A stretch of 13,474 nucleotides of DNA from CAZZBK01 sp964652155 (GCA_964652155.1 CAZZBK010000152.1:1-13474); one strand, 5' to 3'. Counted from the stretch's first letter, positions 1-7,201 are shown. Notes: generated by a model from the sequence alone, not told the origin. Numbers and translations: made by a program.

Positions 1-1822
1 TGTGTTGGGGCCGTTCGGCCTTTTCGATGCGACCTTTCACCGTCGCATCGGCATTAATTTCGTCGGCCACCTTCAAGGCCGCTTCGACTTGTTCATCAGT
101 CGAACCCATCAGGAACTCACCCGGCGGGATCAGGATCATCGTCTGCCCGACGCTGTTGGGCGTCTCGACTTTCACGCCCAAATGCTTGGCCCAGGCGTCT
201 TGATGCGAACGAGCCTGCTTGGCATCGAACGGTGCCACGGCCCTCGGCGGTTGCGGACCGTCCGTCTTCATCCCTTCTCCCTTGATGGGAGAAGGTGGCG
301 AGCGTAGCGAGCCGGATGAGGGTGATGGAGCGGGCACGGACGCCGCAGTCCCCATCACCCCCGGCCCCTCTCCCACAAGGGGAGAGGAGAGAACGACGAC
401 GTTGCCGCCGTCAGGCACTTTCATCCGGGCCGTTTCGTGGCCGTGCTGATCCCGCACGATCACCCACACGCCCAACAGCACCAACAGGGCCAACCCACCG
501 ACGCCGCCGGCGATGAGTTTCACAGGCCGCTGGTTGTGACGATTCGGATTGCGGCCCGCGTTCGCGGTTTGATGCGTGGGCGGGACATTTTCGCACTGCG
601 GGTCGGTTTCAATTTCCGGGCCGAGCCGGGCCAGCGTGGGGGCGTAATCCGACACCCCGGGGAGCGACGCGGGACGCACTTGATCCCAGTCGAAGGGGCG
701 GGAGCTGTCTTCCTGCTCGCGGGCTGAATCCGTCGCTCGCTGGCCGAGCTTGGTGGACATGACGGAATGGTAACAGGCGTCTAGGTCGGTTACGAGGTCG
801 GTCATCCGTTGGTAGCGCTCGGCCGGTTGCTTGGCGACCATTTTTTGGAAGATGCGGTCGATCGCAGGGGGCACTTCCGGCCGCTGCGAGCCGATCGACG
901 GGATCGGATGGTACTGATGCGCGTAGAGTTTTTTGACCACCGTGTCCCCCGCGTAAACATTCTTGCCTGTCAGTAGCCGATAAAGCGTGCAGCCCAAACT
1001 GTAAACATCGCTACGCTCATCGGCATCGTGGGTACTGGCCGCCTGTTCGGGAGCCAGATAATCGACGGTCCCCATCACTTGGTTGGTGTCGGTCAGTTGT
1101 TGCCCCACGGCGTCGCTGACCTGTTCCAACCGCGCTAACCCCAGGTCCAGAATCTTGACAATCCCTTGATTATCCAAGATCAGGTTGCTGGGTTTGATGT
1201 CTCGATGGATCACCCCGGCGGCGTGGGCGTAGGCGAGGCCGCGAGCCGCTTGCATGATGCAATCGACCGCCTCATTAACGGCGAGCGGCCCCCGTTCTTT
1301 GACGAGGGCCGAAAGGTCGCGGCCCTCGACGTATTCCATCACCAAGTACCAGACGCCCCGTTGCACGCCGGCGTCGTATGCGGCGACGATGTTGGGATGA
1401 GATAACTTGGCGGCGGCTTCGACTTCTCGTTGGAACCGCTTGACGGTCGCTTCGTCTCTGGTTACGGCGTCCGGCAGCAGCTTGATGGCGACGAGCCGCT
1501 TCATGTGGCGATGCTGGGCTTTGAACACCTGCCCCATACCGCCAGCGCCAATCTTTTCGAACAGTTCGTAGTCTCCCAGCACAGGCGACGGAGGTGGGTC
1601 GTCGAGCTGGGCTGTCGATCGAATAACTGCCGGCTGGTGGTCTGGCCGGCTTGCCGACACCGCAAATCGTTCCCATTGCTCTTGAATATGGATTTCGGCT
1701 TCGAGCCGAGTAAGCAGATGCGGTGCGTCTCGGCATAACTCGGCTGCAGAACGCGGTTGGCCCGCATCACAGGCTTCACCCCAAAGTACGAGTAAGTCAG
1801 CAAGTAACTCGTCGTCGTTCAT
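1..1822 (-). CDS. Receptor-type Ser/Thr protein kinase with C-terminal FGE-like domain (3' partial)
   Basis: Hanks-type Ser/Thr kinase predicted to sit in the inner membrane; 607 residues are visible and the C-terminus lies beyond base 1. I built this frame by reverse translation. The chosen start (1822-1820) is the first ATG after an in-frame TAA. Residues 1-60 form a short N-terminal region (DELLADLL, LCRDAPHLLTRL) of a kind common ahead of planctomycete kinase domains. The kinase domain has the glycine loop GAGGMG (92-97), Lys114 in VAIKLL, HRDIKPSN with catalytic Asp208, DLG with Asp226 (instead of the usual DFG), APE (257-259) and SDVYSLG. One transmembrane helix spans about 436-456. From about residue 562, MILIPPGEFLMG marks the start of an FGE/sulfatase-modifying-factor-type domain. 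The linker at about 478-518 is encoded by a palindromic repeat. No strong Shine-Dalgarno sequence is seen. Substrate and signal are unknown. Confidence 0.93.
   Translation of the reverse strand, partial: MNDDELLADLLVLWGEACDAGQPRSAAELCRDAPHLLTRLEAEIHIQEQWERFAVSASRPDHQPAVIRSTAQLDDPPPSPVLGDYELFEKIGAGGMGQVFKAQHRHMKRLVAIKLLPDAVTRDEATVKRFQREVEAAAKLSHPNIVAAYDAGVQRGVWYLVMEYVEGRDLSALVKERGPLAVNEAVDCIMQAARGLAYAHAAGVIHRDIKPSNLILDNQGIVKILDLGLARLEQVSDAVGQQLTDTNQVMGTVDYLAPEQAASTHDADERSDVYSLGCTLYRLLTGKNVYAGDTVVKKLYAHQYHPIPSIGSQRPEVPPAIDRIFQKMVAKQPAERYQRMTDLVTDLDACYHSVMSTKLGQRATDSAREQEDSSRPFDWDQVRPASLPGVSDYAPTLARLGPEIETDPQCENVPPTHQTANAGRNPNRHNQRPVKLIAGGVGGLALLVLLGVWVIVRDQHGHETARMKVPDGGNVVVLSSPLVGEGPGVMGTAASVPAPSPSSGSLRSPPSPIKGEGMKTDGPQPPRAVAPFDAKQARSHQDAWAKHLGVKVETPNSVGQTMILIPPGEFLMGSTDEQVEAALKVADEINADATVKGRIEKAERPQH
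268..390. repeat. Palindromic repeat element inside the kinase gene
   Basis: Three perfect stems are packed into about 120 bp. CCTTCTCCC/GGGAGAAGG occupies 273-281 and 287-295. GGGTGATGG/CCATCACCC occupies 320-328 and 352-360. CCTCTCCC/GGGAGAGG occupies 367-374 and 380-387. Between them is GGCGAGCGTAGCGAGCC, which contains the word GCGAGC twice. From memory, this resembles dispersed intergenic repeats seen in several bacterial phyla, translated in shadows as SPL.GEG-type peptides. Here it lies in the kinase reading frame without breaking it and encodes a Pro/Ser/Gly-rich linker. Confidence 0.75.
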
Positions 1823-1874
1823 CGCCCGGAGGACCTTGATGTGCCGTTACAGACTTCTATGGGAAATTACGAGG

Positions 1875-1883
1875 ATTATCACA
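1875..1883 (-). promoter_or_regulatory. Possible extended -10 promoter box of the kinase gene
   Basis: The minus strand reads TGTGATAAT, which fits an extended -10 (TGnTATAAT with one change in the hexamer). It ends 52 bases upstream of the kinase ATG. No good -35 hexamer lies at the usual distance, so the call rests on the -10 alone. Confidence 0.3.
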
Positions 1884-2123
1884 CGCCACCACAGCGAGGG
1901 GAAGCCGTGGTTGTCGGGCAAGCAGGGGCAACGCGAACCGTTTTTCGACTCTCCCTGTGCAAACCGACCTGCGGATGCTATCCCGTCGTAACAAGCGGTT
2001 CTGTTGATGGGTTCGTTTTCCGTCGCGACTGAACCAGTGCGACCCGGGGACCCGCGGCTGCAGCTCGAGGCACCACGGCCCGCAGAGGACTTTCACCCTG
2101 AAGATCTAATGGCGAGCAGACGA

Positions 2124-2163
2124 AAACGCTCAGACGCACGACCATTCGCACGTCCGAGCGTTT
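2124..2163 (-). terminator. Possible intrinsic terminator downstream of the subtilase gene
   Basis: AAACGCTCAGACG (2124-2136) pairs with CGTCCGAGCGTTT (2151-2163) over 13 positions with one mismatch, around a 14-base loop. On the minus strand the hairpin lies about 90 bases after the subtilase stop and is followed by only four T residues, so termination may be inefficient. Confidence 0.45.
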
Positions 2164-2252
2164 CGGAGCACGCTACGTCCGCATCCGGCTCACCGGTGAC
2201 TCTCACGTCTTGCTGCCCGTGACGAACGAGCACCCCTGCACGCCTCGCAAGG

Positions 2253-4679
2253 TTAGACCACTTTGCTCGGCGCGCTGGCAAGCGTGCCGGTGAAGGCGAT
2301 GACTCGGACCTTCGGAGGTACTTTGCCCTTCGCATTGAAAGTCACGCCCCGTTTGCCGCTACCAGCCGGTGCGTCTTCTTGCTTCGTCCAACTCCGGCCG
2401 TTGTCATACGAGACTTCGACAGTGTACTTCGTGGCCAACGGGACATCGGTAAACTTAACCGTCACCTGGCCCCGATTGCTGGCCGTGACCTGCACATTGG
2501 TCGGAGCCGAAGGTTTGAACTGCTTCATGACGGGCGAAGCCGTGACACTTGAAGTAATTGTGTTGGCAATGCTGCGATCGCTCAGTCGATTGGCCGCCTC
2601 GATGATGCCGACGCCAGTGGCCACGGTAACGACTGTTGGAATCCAAGATTTATCTTTATTCATGTCGAGACCGACAAGTCGGGCTGCACCGTTGGCATAA
2701 GCTGACGCGATTGCTGCACCCGTACAAGCCGATGTATATACGGTTGCTACAAACGGTGAGAGGGCCATGGCGACCGGGTCACCAGATTTCAGACCCTGGC
2801 TCATGATATCGACAAACAAATTTCCATTGGACTTCATGTTGATAACAAACTGATCGAGTACCGATGTATCCCTGGGCGTTATGAGTTTAAAAAACTGGTC
2901 GTGGTTAGCACAAGGTATACTGAGCGGTAAGGTAAACAATCGATCTGGCACGAATTGAGTGCCATAGGCACCACAACCCAGACCGGTACCATCCATTGGC
3001 CCTGTATCTCCGAGGTAATGCAACATGTCTTTGAGCAGGTTACCGCCAGAGTTGGTTTGAAAAGCGCCCACAAAAGTCTCAGTTAGTGTGCTGAAGGCTT
3101 TGCCGATACCACTGGTGAGGGACTTTCCCATATCCAACACAGCCTGAATCTCTTTATTGGGTTTGGGAAGCGAGGGCAGTGAGGGTAGTGCGGGCAGCAA
3201 AGCATTACCCAGTTGGGCGATTCCCGCATTTGCAAGGACCGACCCGAGTGTCAATAGCGGATCTTGAGTCATGCCTTTCCACATTTGTTGCACAATCGCT
3301 TTGCCGGTTTGCCACGGATTGTGGACAAACGCCTTGGCCACAGACACTACACCTTTAACTACAGCATCGGGGTGTGTGAGCATATTGATGGCGGTTTTCA
3401 ACGCACCCTCGGCCCCTTCCCAGACCTTGAGGGTCGCCTTCTCAGCAGCGTGGAAGACACTGCCAAGAGCATCACCAACCGAATCAAAAATGCCTCCCAG
3501 GGCCCCTGTCAGCCCCTTGATGAGTCCCCCCAATCCGCCGAACAAATTCCCGCTCGGTCCCATCGCGCTGCGCTGCAGTGCGACCGTGGTCGCGAGCTCT
3601 TGGGTGCGCAGTTTGCTCTCCCGAGCGGCTTGTGCTTTGCGGTCTGCCGTGGAGGCTTGCGGCAGTTGAAACAGCTTGTCGGCAAGCACGGTCATCGACA
3701 AAGCGGGGGCCTGTGCCTGCTGAGCCGCCAACACACCGGCCACACGCGCCGCCGCGATCGAGGTCCCCTGCATCAGCACGGGTTGGTCGTGCGCCGCCAG
3801 TGTCACGCGCACGTCACCCGGGGCGGTCACCGTCCGACTGCCGAAACTGGAATAGGAGGCCAGGTGTTCGCCGCCGGTCGCATCACTCGTCGTAGCGGCT
3901 ACGGCGATTACATTCCCCATCGTGCTGGCATAGGCGGCTGGGAACACCGCCTGCGAATCGATGTTGGTGGCCGTATTGCCTGCGGCAGCAACGATCACCA
4001 CGCCGGCGTGCGTAGCTGCAATAAAGGCTTGGTGCATGGCCGCGTCATCTCGCTCGACGCCGAACGAGGTGAGGATCACCGAGGCACCCATGTGTGTAGC
4101 ATACGTCACAGCCGAGGTGACCCGTTGGGGATCGACATGGCCTTGTTCATCGGCCACCTTCAGCGGCAGAATCTTGACGAGGGCATCACGGCCCAGTTCG
4201 GCGACCTTGGCGCGGATCACGGACTCCATCAAGGCGCCGTGACCGTTATCGTCCCCGACGTGGGCCGATGCATGCACGAAGTCGTATCCGCTCACGTCAT
4301 CGGTATAGCCGTTGCCATCGTCGTCGAGGCTGTTGTCGGCAATTTCGCTCATGTTCTGAAAGTAGGCGTCCGGCGATCTGGACCCTGCGCTGCCCGAATC
4401 AAGCACGGCGACAATCACCTCGCGCTGCGGAGTCGTCGTGGGGGTGGCGTGGCTGACGGACTGCAACTGGCGCACTTCGTGCGGTTCGCTGCGGAGCGCG
4501 TTGGACGCGGGTAACGACGAGACGTTGGGAGTGGCCGTCATCAGCACCCGCGCTTCGCATTGCTCGAACAGCAACCGCTTGGTCGGCACGAGCGGTTTGT
4601 GCGATCGCGACTTGCGGGGCTGTTTGCCGGTCCGGACGGACGAAATGCGTGAACAAACTTGGGACAAGATGCGGGTCAT
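2253..4679 (-). CDS. LEPR-type exported subtilisin-like serine protease with phospholipase A2-like and FnIII-like domains
   Basis: An 808-residue S8 (subtilase) protease, probably exported. The N-terminus is basic and followed by LLFEQCEARVLM (36-47), a variant of the planctomycete LEPR-XLL motif. The catalytic set is complete: Asp94 (AVLDSG), His147 (DNGHG), oxyanion Asn235 (AAGN) and Ser307 (GTSIAAA). A DDDGNGYTDD loop (119-128) between Asp and His looks calcium-binding. Residues about 373-550 are Gly/Ala-rich and helical. Residues about 560-665 resemble a phospholipase A2 core: GCGAYG (568-573), C590-ANHD with the His593-Asp594 dyad, LDQF..NM (608-615), then an Ala-rich helix with Tyr648 and Tyr661. 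Residues about 723-805 look like fibronectin type III. A GAGGA ribosome binding site (4687-4691) precedes the ATG by 7 bases. The gene follows the 292-residue gene by 102 bp. The protease call is firm; the lipase-like call is pattern-based. Confidence 0.92.
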   Translation of the reverse strand: MTRILSQVCSRISSVRTGKQPRKSRSHKPLVPTKRLLFEQCEARVLMTATPNVSSLPASNALRSEPHEVRQLQSVSHATPTTTPQREVIVAVLDSGSAGSRSPDAYFQNMSEIADNSLDDDGNGYTDDVSGYDFVHASAHVGDDNGHGALMESVIRAKVAELGRDALVKILPLKVADEQGHVDPQRVTSAVTYATHMGASVILTSFGVERDDAAMHQAFIAATHAGVVIVAAAGNTATNIDSQAVFPAAYASTMGNVIAVAATTSDATGGEHLASYSSFGSRTVTAPGDVRVTLAAHDQPVLMQGTSIAAARVAGVLAAQQAQAPALSMTVLADKLFQLPQASTADRKAQAARESKLRTQELATTVALQRSAMGPSGNLFGGLGGLIKGLTGALGGIFDSVGDALGSVFHAAEKATLKVWEGAEGALKTAINMLTHPDAVVKGVVSVAKAFVHNPWQTGKAIVQQMWKGMTQDPLLTLGSVLANAGIAQLGNALLPALPSLPSLPKPNKEIQAVLDMGKSLTSGIGKAFSTLTETFVGAFQTNSGGNLLKDMLHYLGDTGPMDGTGLGCGAYGTQFVPDRLFTLPLSIPCANHDQFFKLITPRDTSVLDQFVINMKSNGNLFVDIMSQGLKSGDPVAMALSPFVATVYTSACTGAAIASAYANGAARLVGLDMNKDKSWIPTVVTVATGVGIIEAANRLSDRSIANTITSSVTASPVMKQFKPSAPTNVQVTASNRGQVTVKFTDVPLATKYTVEVSYDNGRSWTKQEDAPAGSGKRGVTFNAKGKVPPKVRVIAFTGTLASAPSKVV

Positions 4680-4781
4680 AAACGAGTCCTCGATTAGGGA
4701 GTGAAGTCACCCAGCAGCAGGCGTTGCGGGGAGCACTGCGACGCTTGAGTAACGGGGGCGAAAAAACGTTGCTACCGGTGG

Positions 4782-5660
4782 CTAGAGCAGGACGATGGGT
4801 GGCAGCCCGGGCCGGTTACCAGTTGGCCCTTCAAAGCCTTTGACTTGGCTGCTGCCCAGACTCGTACCCCAGCCGGCGAAAATTGCATCCACACCGGCAC
4901 CGCCGTCAATCAGCGATGTACGAAACCGGGCCCCGAAGAAGTAGCCAAAGCTGACCAGGTCGTTGCCATCTCCTAGATTCGCAAAATACGCGTCGGCCAC
5001 CGTGCTCGTATGGTGCACCCGATCGTTGCCCGCACCGGTATCGACACTCAAGCGAGCGCGCACCTGATGCTGGCTGGTCAGCACGGTGTCGTTGCCGTCT
5101 TCGGTGCGAATGGTTTCGTTCACACCCACGGCGACTTGCGCGATCTGCACGGTGTCGTCATGCGCACCGGTTTGAATATCGAGGTTGTTGCTGATCCGCA
5201 GATTGGACAACGAGACGGTGTCGTTCTGGCTGCCGGTGTCGATGGCGAGGCGGCCGTTCAACTGAAGATTCTGGATGTCGACTGAGTCGCTGCCCGCGCC
5301 GGCGGCAATCTCAATGGTGCCGGCGAGTGTCGCCTGGCGTTCACTGGTTCCTGCCCAGACACGCTGCCCATCGATCTTGAGCATGTCGTTCCCCTGGCCC
5401 AGATCGGCCCAGATGCCCCGAGTCACTCGGTCGTATTGTCGCGTGATGGTCCCCTGAGGGGTGCGTTGCTCAACCATCCAGGAAGTTCCGGCATCATTGC
5501 GGGCATACAGGGCGATCTGGTTATGGTTGGCGTTGCCGACAAGTTGCAACTCGCCGCCGACAACTGCCACACGCGCCAGCGGCGAGACGCTCATGGTCTG
5601 GCGTGATTCGAGGCGTTCGAAGCTGAAACAGCGCGCCGGTCGGGTACGCGTCGGGAACAT
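4782..5660 (-). CDS. Exported repeat protein with LEPR-type N-terminus and 22-residue GxGxD-like repeats
   Basis: A 292-residue protein with no enzyme motif that I recognise. The N-terminus carries FSFERLESRQTMSV (12-25), a variant of the planctomycete FERLESR/LEPR-XLL export-type motif. The body is a series of short strands separated by acidic turns: GQGND, GAGSD, GSQND, GAHDD, EDGND, GAGND, GDGND and GAGVD. Their last Asp falls at 92, 125, 147, 169, 191, 213, 234 and 258. Five successive turns are exactly 22 residues apart. This suggests a beta-solenoid with calcium-binding turns, related in style to RTX/hemolysin repeats but with a longer period. The C-terminus is Pro-rich and hydrophobic (GLPPIVLL). 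AGGA lies about 10 bases before the start. It is probably co-transcribed with the downstream subtilase gene. The role may be structural or adhesive on the cell surface (inference). Confidence 0.85.
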   Translation of the reverse strand: MFPTRTRPARCFSFERLESRQTMSVSPLARVAVVGGELQLVGNANHNQIALYARNDAGTSWMVEQRTPQGTITRQYDRVTRGIWADLGQGNDMLKIDGQRVWAGTSERQATLAGTIEIAAGAGSDSVDIQNLQLNGRLAIDTGSQNDTVSLSNLRISNNLDIQTGAHDDTVQIAQVAVGVNETIRTEDGNDTVLTSQHQVRARLSVDTGAGNDRVHHTSTVADAYFANLGDGNDLVSFGYFFGARFRTSLIDGGAGVDAIFAGWGTSLGSSQVKGFEGPTGNRPGLPPIVLL

Positions 5661-6027
5661 GAAGGAGAGATCCTGATTGGTTATAGAATGAACCGCCTCG
5701 GTAGGCGGACACGGTCCCCGATCGAGTGAGGTGAGTCTATTGGGAAACTACGGCAAGGACGTTTTTGTCCGGCCACCCCTTCCAGCGTCCGGGCTAAGCC
5801 AATCCGGCGAAGATTTGCGAAATATTTTTCGTACAGCGACGGCCGTCCCGTTTAAAAACTCTGTCCAACGAAAAATGAGTGGGCGAAAGCGAGTTGCGAG
5901 GATTGCAGGTGACCTCGCTTGACGACCTGCGAACCCGTTGATGGTTGTCAAGATGCGCGGCCGCTCGCCGCGGGTCGATTAAAAATGCCGATCTTGACGC
6001 TCAGAACCGCCGTTTACGCTCACCCAA
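5661..6027. other. Intergenic region upstream of the LEPR-type repeat protein gene
   Basis: No gene is supported here. On the minus strand, just upstream of the repeat-protein start, there is a TATAAC hexamer (5680-5685) without a good -35, and a compact hairpin CCGCCT-CGGT-AGGCGG (5693-5708) that would lie in the promoter or leader. Farther on, GTCAAGAT/ATCTTGAC (5947-5954, 5991-5998) forms an 8-bp inverted repeat around a GC-rich core next to the insertion-sequence remnant, and it may belong to that element's end. Confidence 0.5.
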
Positions 6028-6042
6028 CGCAGAGCATCTGCG
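6028..6042. repeat. Small hairpin flanking the transposase remnant
   Basis: CGCAGA-GCA-TCTGCG is a perfect 6-bp stem with a 3-base loop, 33 bases past the transposase stop. It could be part of the insertion-sequence end or a weak termination structure. No T-run follows on either strand. Confidence 0.3.
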
Positions 6043-6074
6043 CCGTGGATCGCAGTTGTTTCCGAAGGTTTGCC

Positions 6075-6996
6075 TCACGCCGCGCGGCGGTAGTAAGGCT
6101 TGAGCACGCCGCCCAACCGCTTGTCGCAGACGATTTCGCCGTCAATCGGTTGCGGCTCGGCCGACGTGAGCAGTTCGTTGGCCAGTCCTTGGTGCGGGCG
6201 TTGACCAAGGTAATAGCGAACGTATTCGCGAACCAGGTGCGCCAATTGGCGCTCGCCGAAGACGAAGAACCGATCCAAGCACTCGGCTTGATCGATTGAA
6301 TCCACCGTTCCACGAAAGCGTTCAAGTTCGGCGCTCGCGGACCAACGCGACGGACTTCGATCGCTTCCGATTCCAGCACCGTGTCGAACGATTCGGTGAA
6401 CTTCGTGTCGTGGTCGATCATCACGATCGTCGGCTTCGGTTGAGCATCGTCCAACTGCATCAGAAAGTTGCGTGCTTACTGGGCGACCCAAGCCGATTCG
6501 GGATGCGCCGTTGGCGGAGCGACGATCACACGCCGAGAACCAACGTGCAGAAAGACCAGCAGCAAGTACGGGACCAATCCCTTGGGTGTCCAAACTTTCT
6601 TGCTGAAGAAGTCGCACTGTCAGAGTGTTTCGGCGTGCGACTTGAGGAACTCGTCCCAGGTTCCCTCGCCCCGCATGGGCCCTGGATCGAGGCCAGCGGC
6701 GCGAAGGAGATTGACCACCGTCGAACGCGCGATCATTCCCACGCCGAGGTTTTTCACTTCACCGAGAATTCGCGGGTAACCCCAGCCGGTCTCCCGGGCC
6801 AGGCGCAAAACCAGTTCCCGCAGATCGTGATCACGTCCTTAATCGCCGCTCCCAACGGCAAGCCGTACTTGAGAATCCGCTGGCGCTGCCGCGCAGTGAG
6901 TCGATAGCTCTTCGGGCACAGTTCTTTGTAGGTCAGAGCTTCGTTCCGATAGTATTGAATCGTGCGGGCCACTTGCTGCTTGGCGGCATTCACCAT
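6075..6996 (-). pseudogene. Degenerate DDE (rve-type integrase) transposase remnant
   Basis: Fragments of one transposase lie in order but in three frames. The N-terminal part (from ATG 6996; VNAAKQQVARTIQYYR, LGAAIKDVIT) runs to about 6815. There the frame shifts and the sequence jumps to LRELVLRLARETGWGYPRI, apparently with a stretch missing. The catalytic domain then continues through WDEFLKSHAETL, TGA stop (6622-6620), QCDFFSKKVW, TAA stop (6478-6476), ARNFLMQLDD, MIDHDTKF, FVERWIQSIK. A one-base loss near 6286 shifts the frame again into ECLDRFFVFGERQ, YLGQRPHQGL and a TGA stop at 6077-6075. The Asp-Asp-Glu residues (QCD, DHD, VER) are still readable. This is an rve-fold transposase of the IS3/IS481 kind. 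It cannot make a full-length product. Homologous sequence may begin slightly upstream of the ATG (LVAI). Confidence 0.85.
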
Positions 6997-7012
6997 GATC
7001 GCCACCAAGGCG

Positions 7013-7042
7013 GGTTGTGAACAGAGAGGTTGTGAACAGGGA
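7013..7042. repeat. 15-bp tandem duplication
   Basis: GGTTGTGAACAGAGA (7013-7027) is followed directly by GGTTGTGAACAGGGA (7028-7042), with one mismatch. It lies at the upstream edge of the transposase remnant, and could be a replication-slippage product or part of the former element's end. Confidence 0.7.
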
Positions 7043-7117
7043 GAGCGCATTCGACCGTAAGTTGGAGTCCCAAGGCGCTCATCACCGCACAGAGCGGGAG
7101 CCCATTGTGGAGACAAT

Positions 7118-7152
7118 AAAAAGACCGGTCGGAGCAAATGCTCCGACCGGTC
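7118..7152 (-). terminator. Strong intrinsic terminator of the DUF1549-DUF1501 operon
   Basis: GACCGGTCGGAGCA (7123-7136) and TGCTCCGACCGGTC (7139-7152) form a perfect 14-bp, GC-rich stem with an AA between the arms. On the minus strand the stem is followed at once by five T residues (7122-7118) and then ATTG. It begins about 50 bases after the DUF1501 stop. Confidence 0.88.
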
Positions 7153-7201
7153 CTGGTTATTAATGAACCTGTTGTTGATAAACCGAACGTCGTGAAGACG
7201 A

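Larger units (their letters stand above)
1823..2252. other. Intergenic region between the subtilase gene and the kinase gene
   Basis: This 430-bp spacer has no gene that I can support. It holds a possible minus-strand terminator hairpin (2124-2163) for the subtilase gene, a 10-bp palindrome TCACCGGTGA (2190-2199), and on the minus strand a possible extended -10 box for the kinase (1875-1880). Short open frames on both strands here lack recognisable domains and ribosome binding sites. Confidence 0.6.

Noticed and set aside
1275..1736. Minus-strand 153-codon ORF and the overlapping 1501-1803 ORF
   Set aside because: Both are out-of-frame readings of the kinase gene; the true frame carries all kinase motifs.
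3264..4514. Plus-strand open frame of 416 codons
   Set aside because: It is antisense to the protease domain of the subtilase and has no recognisable motif.
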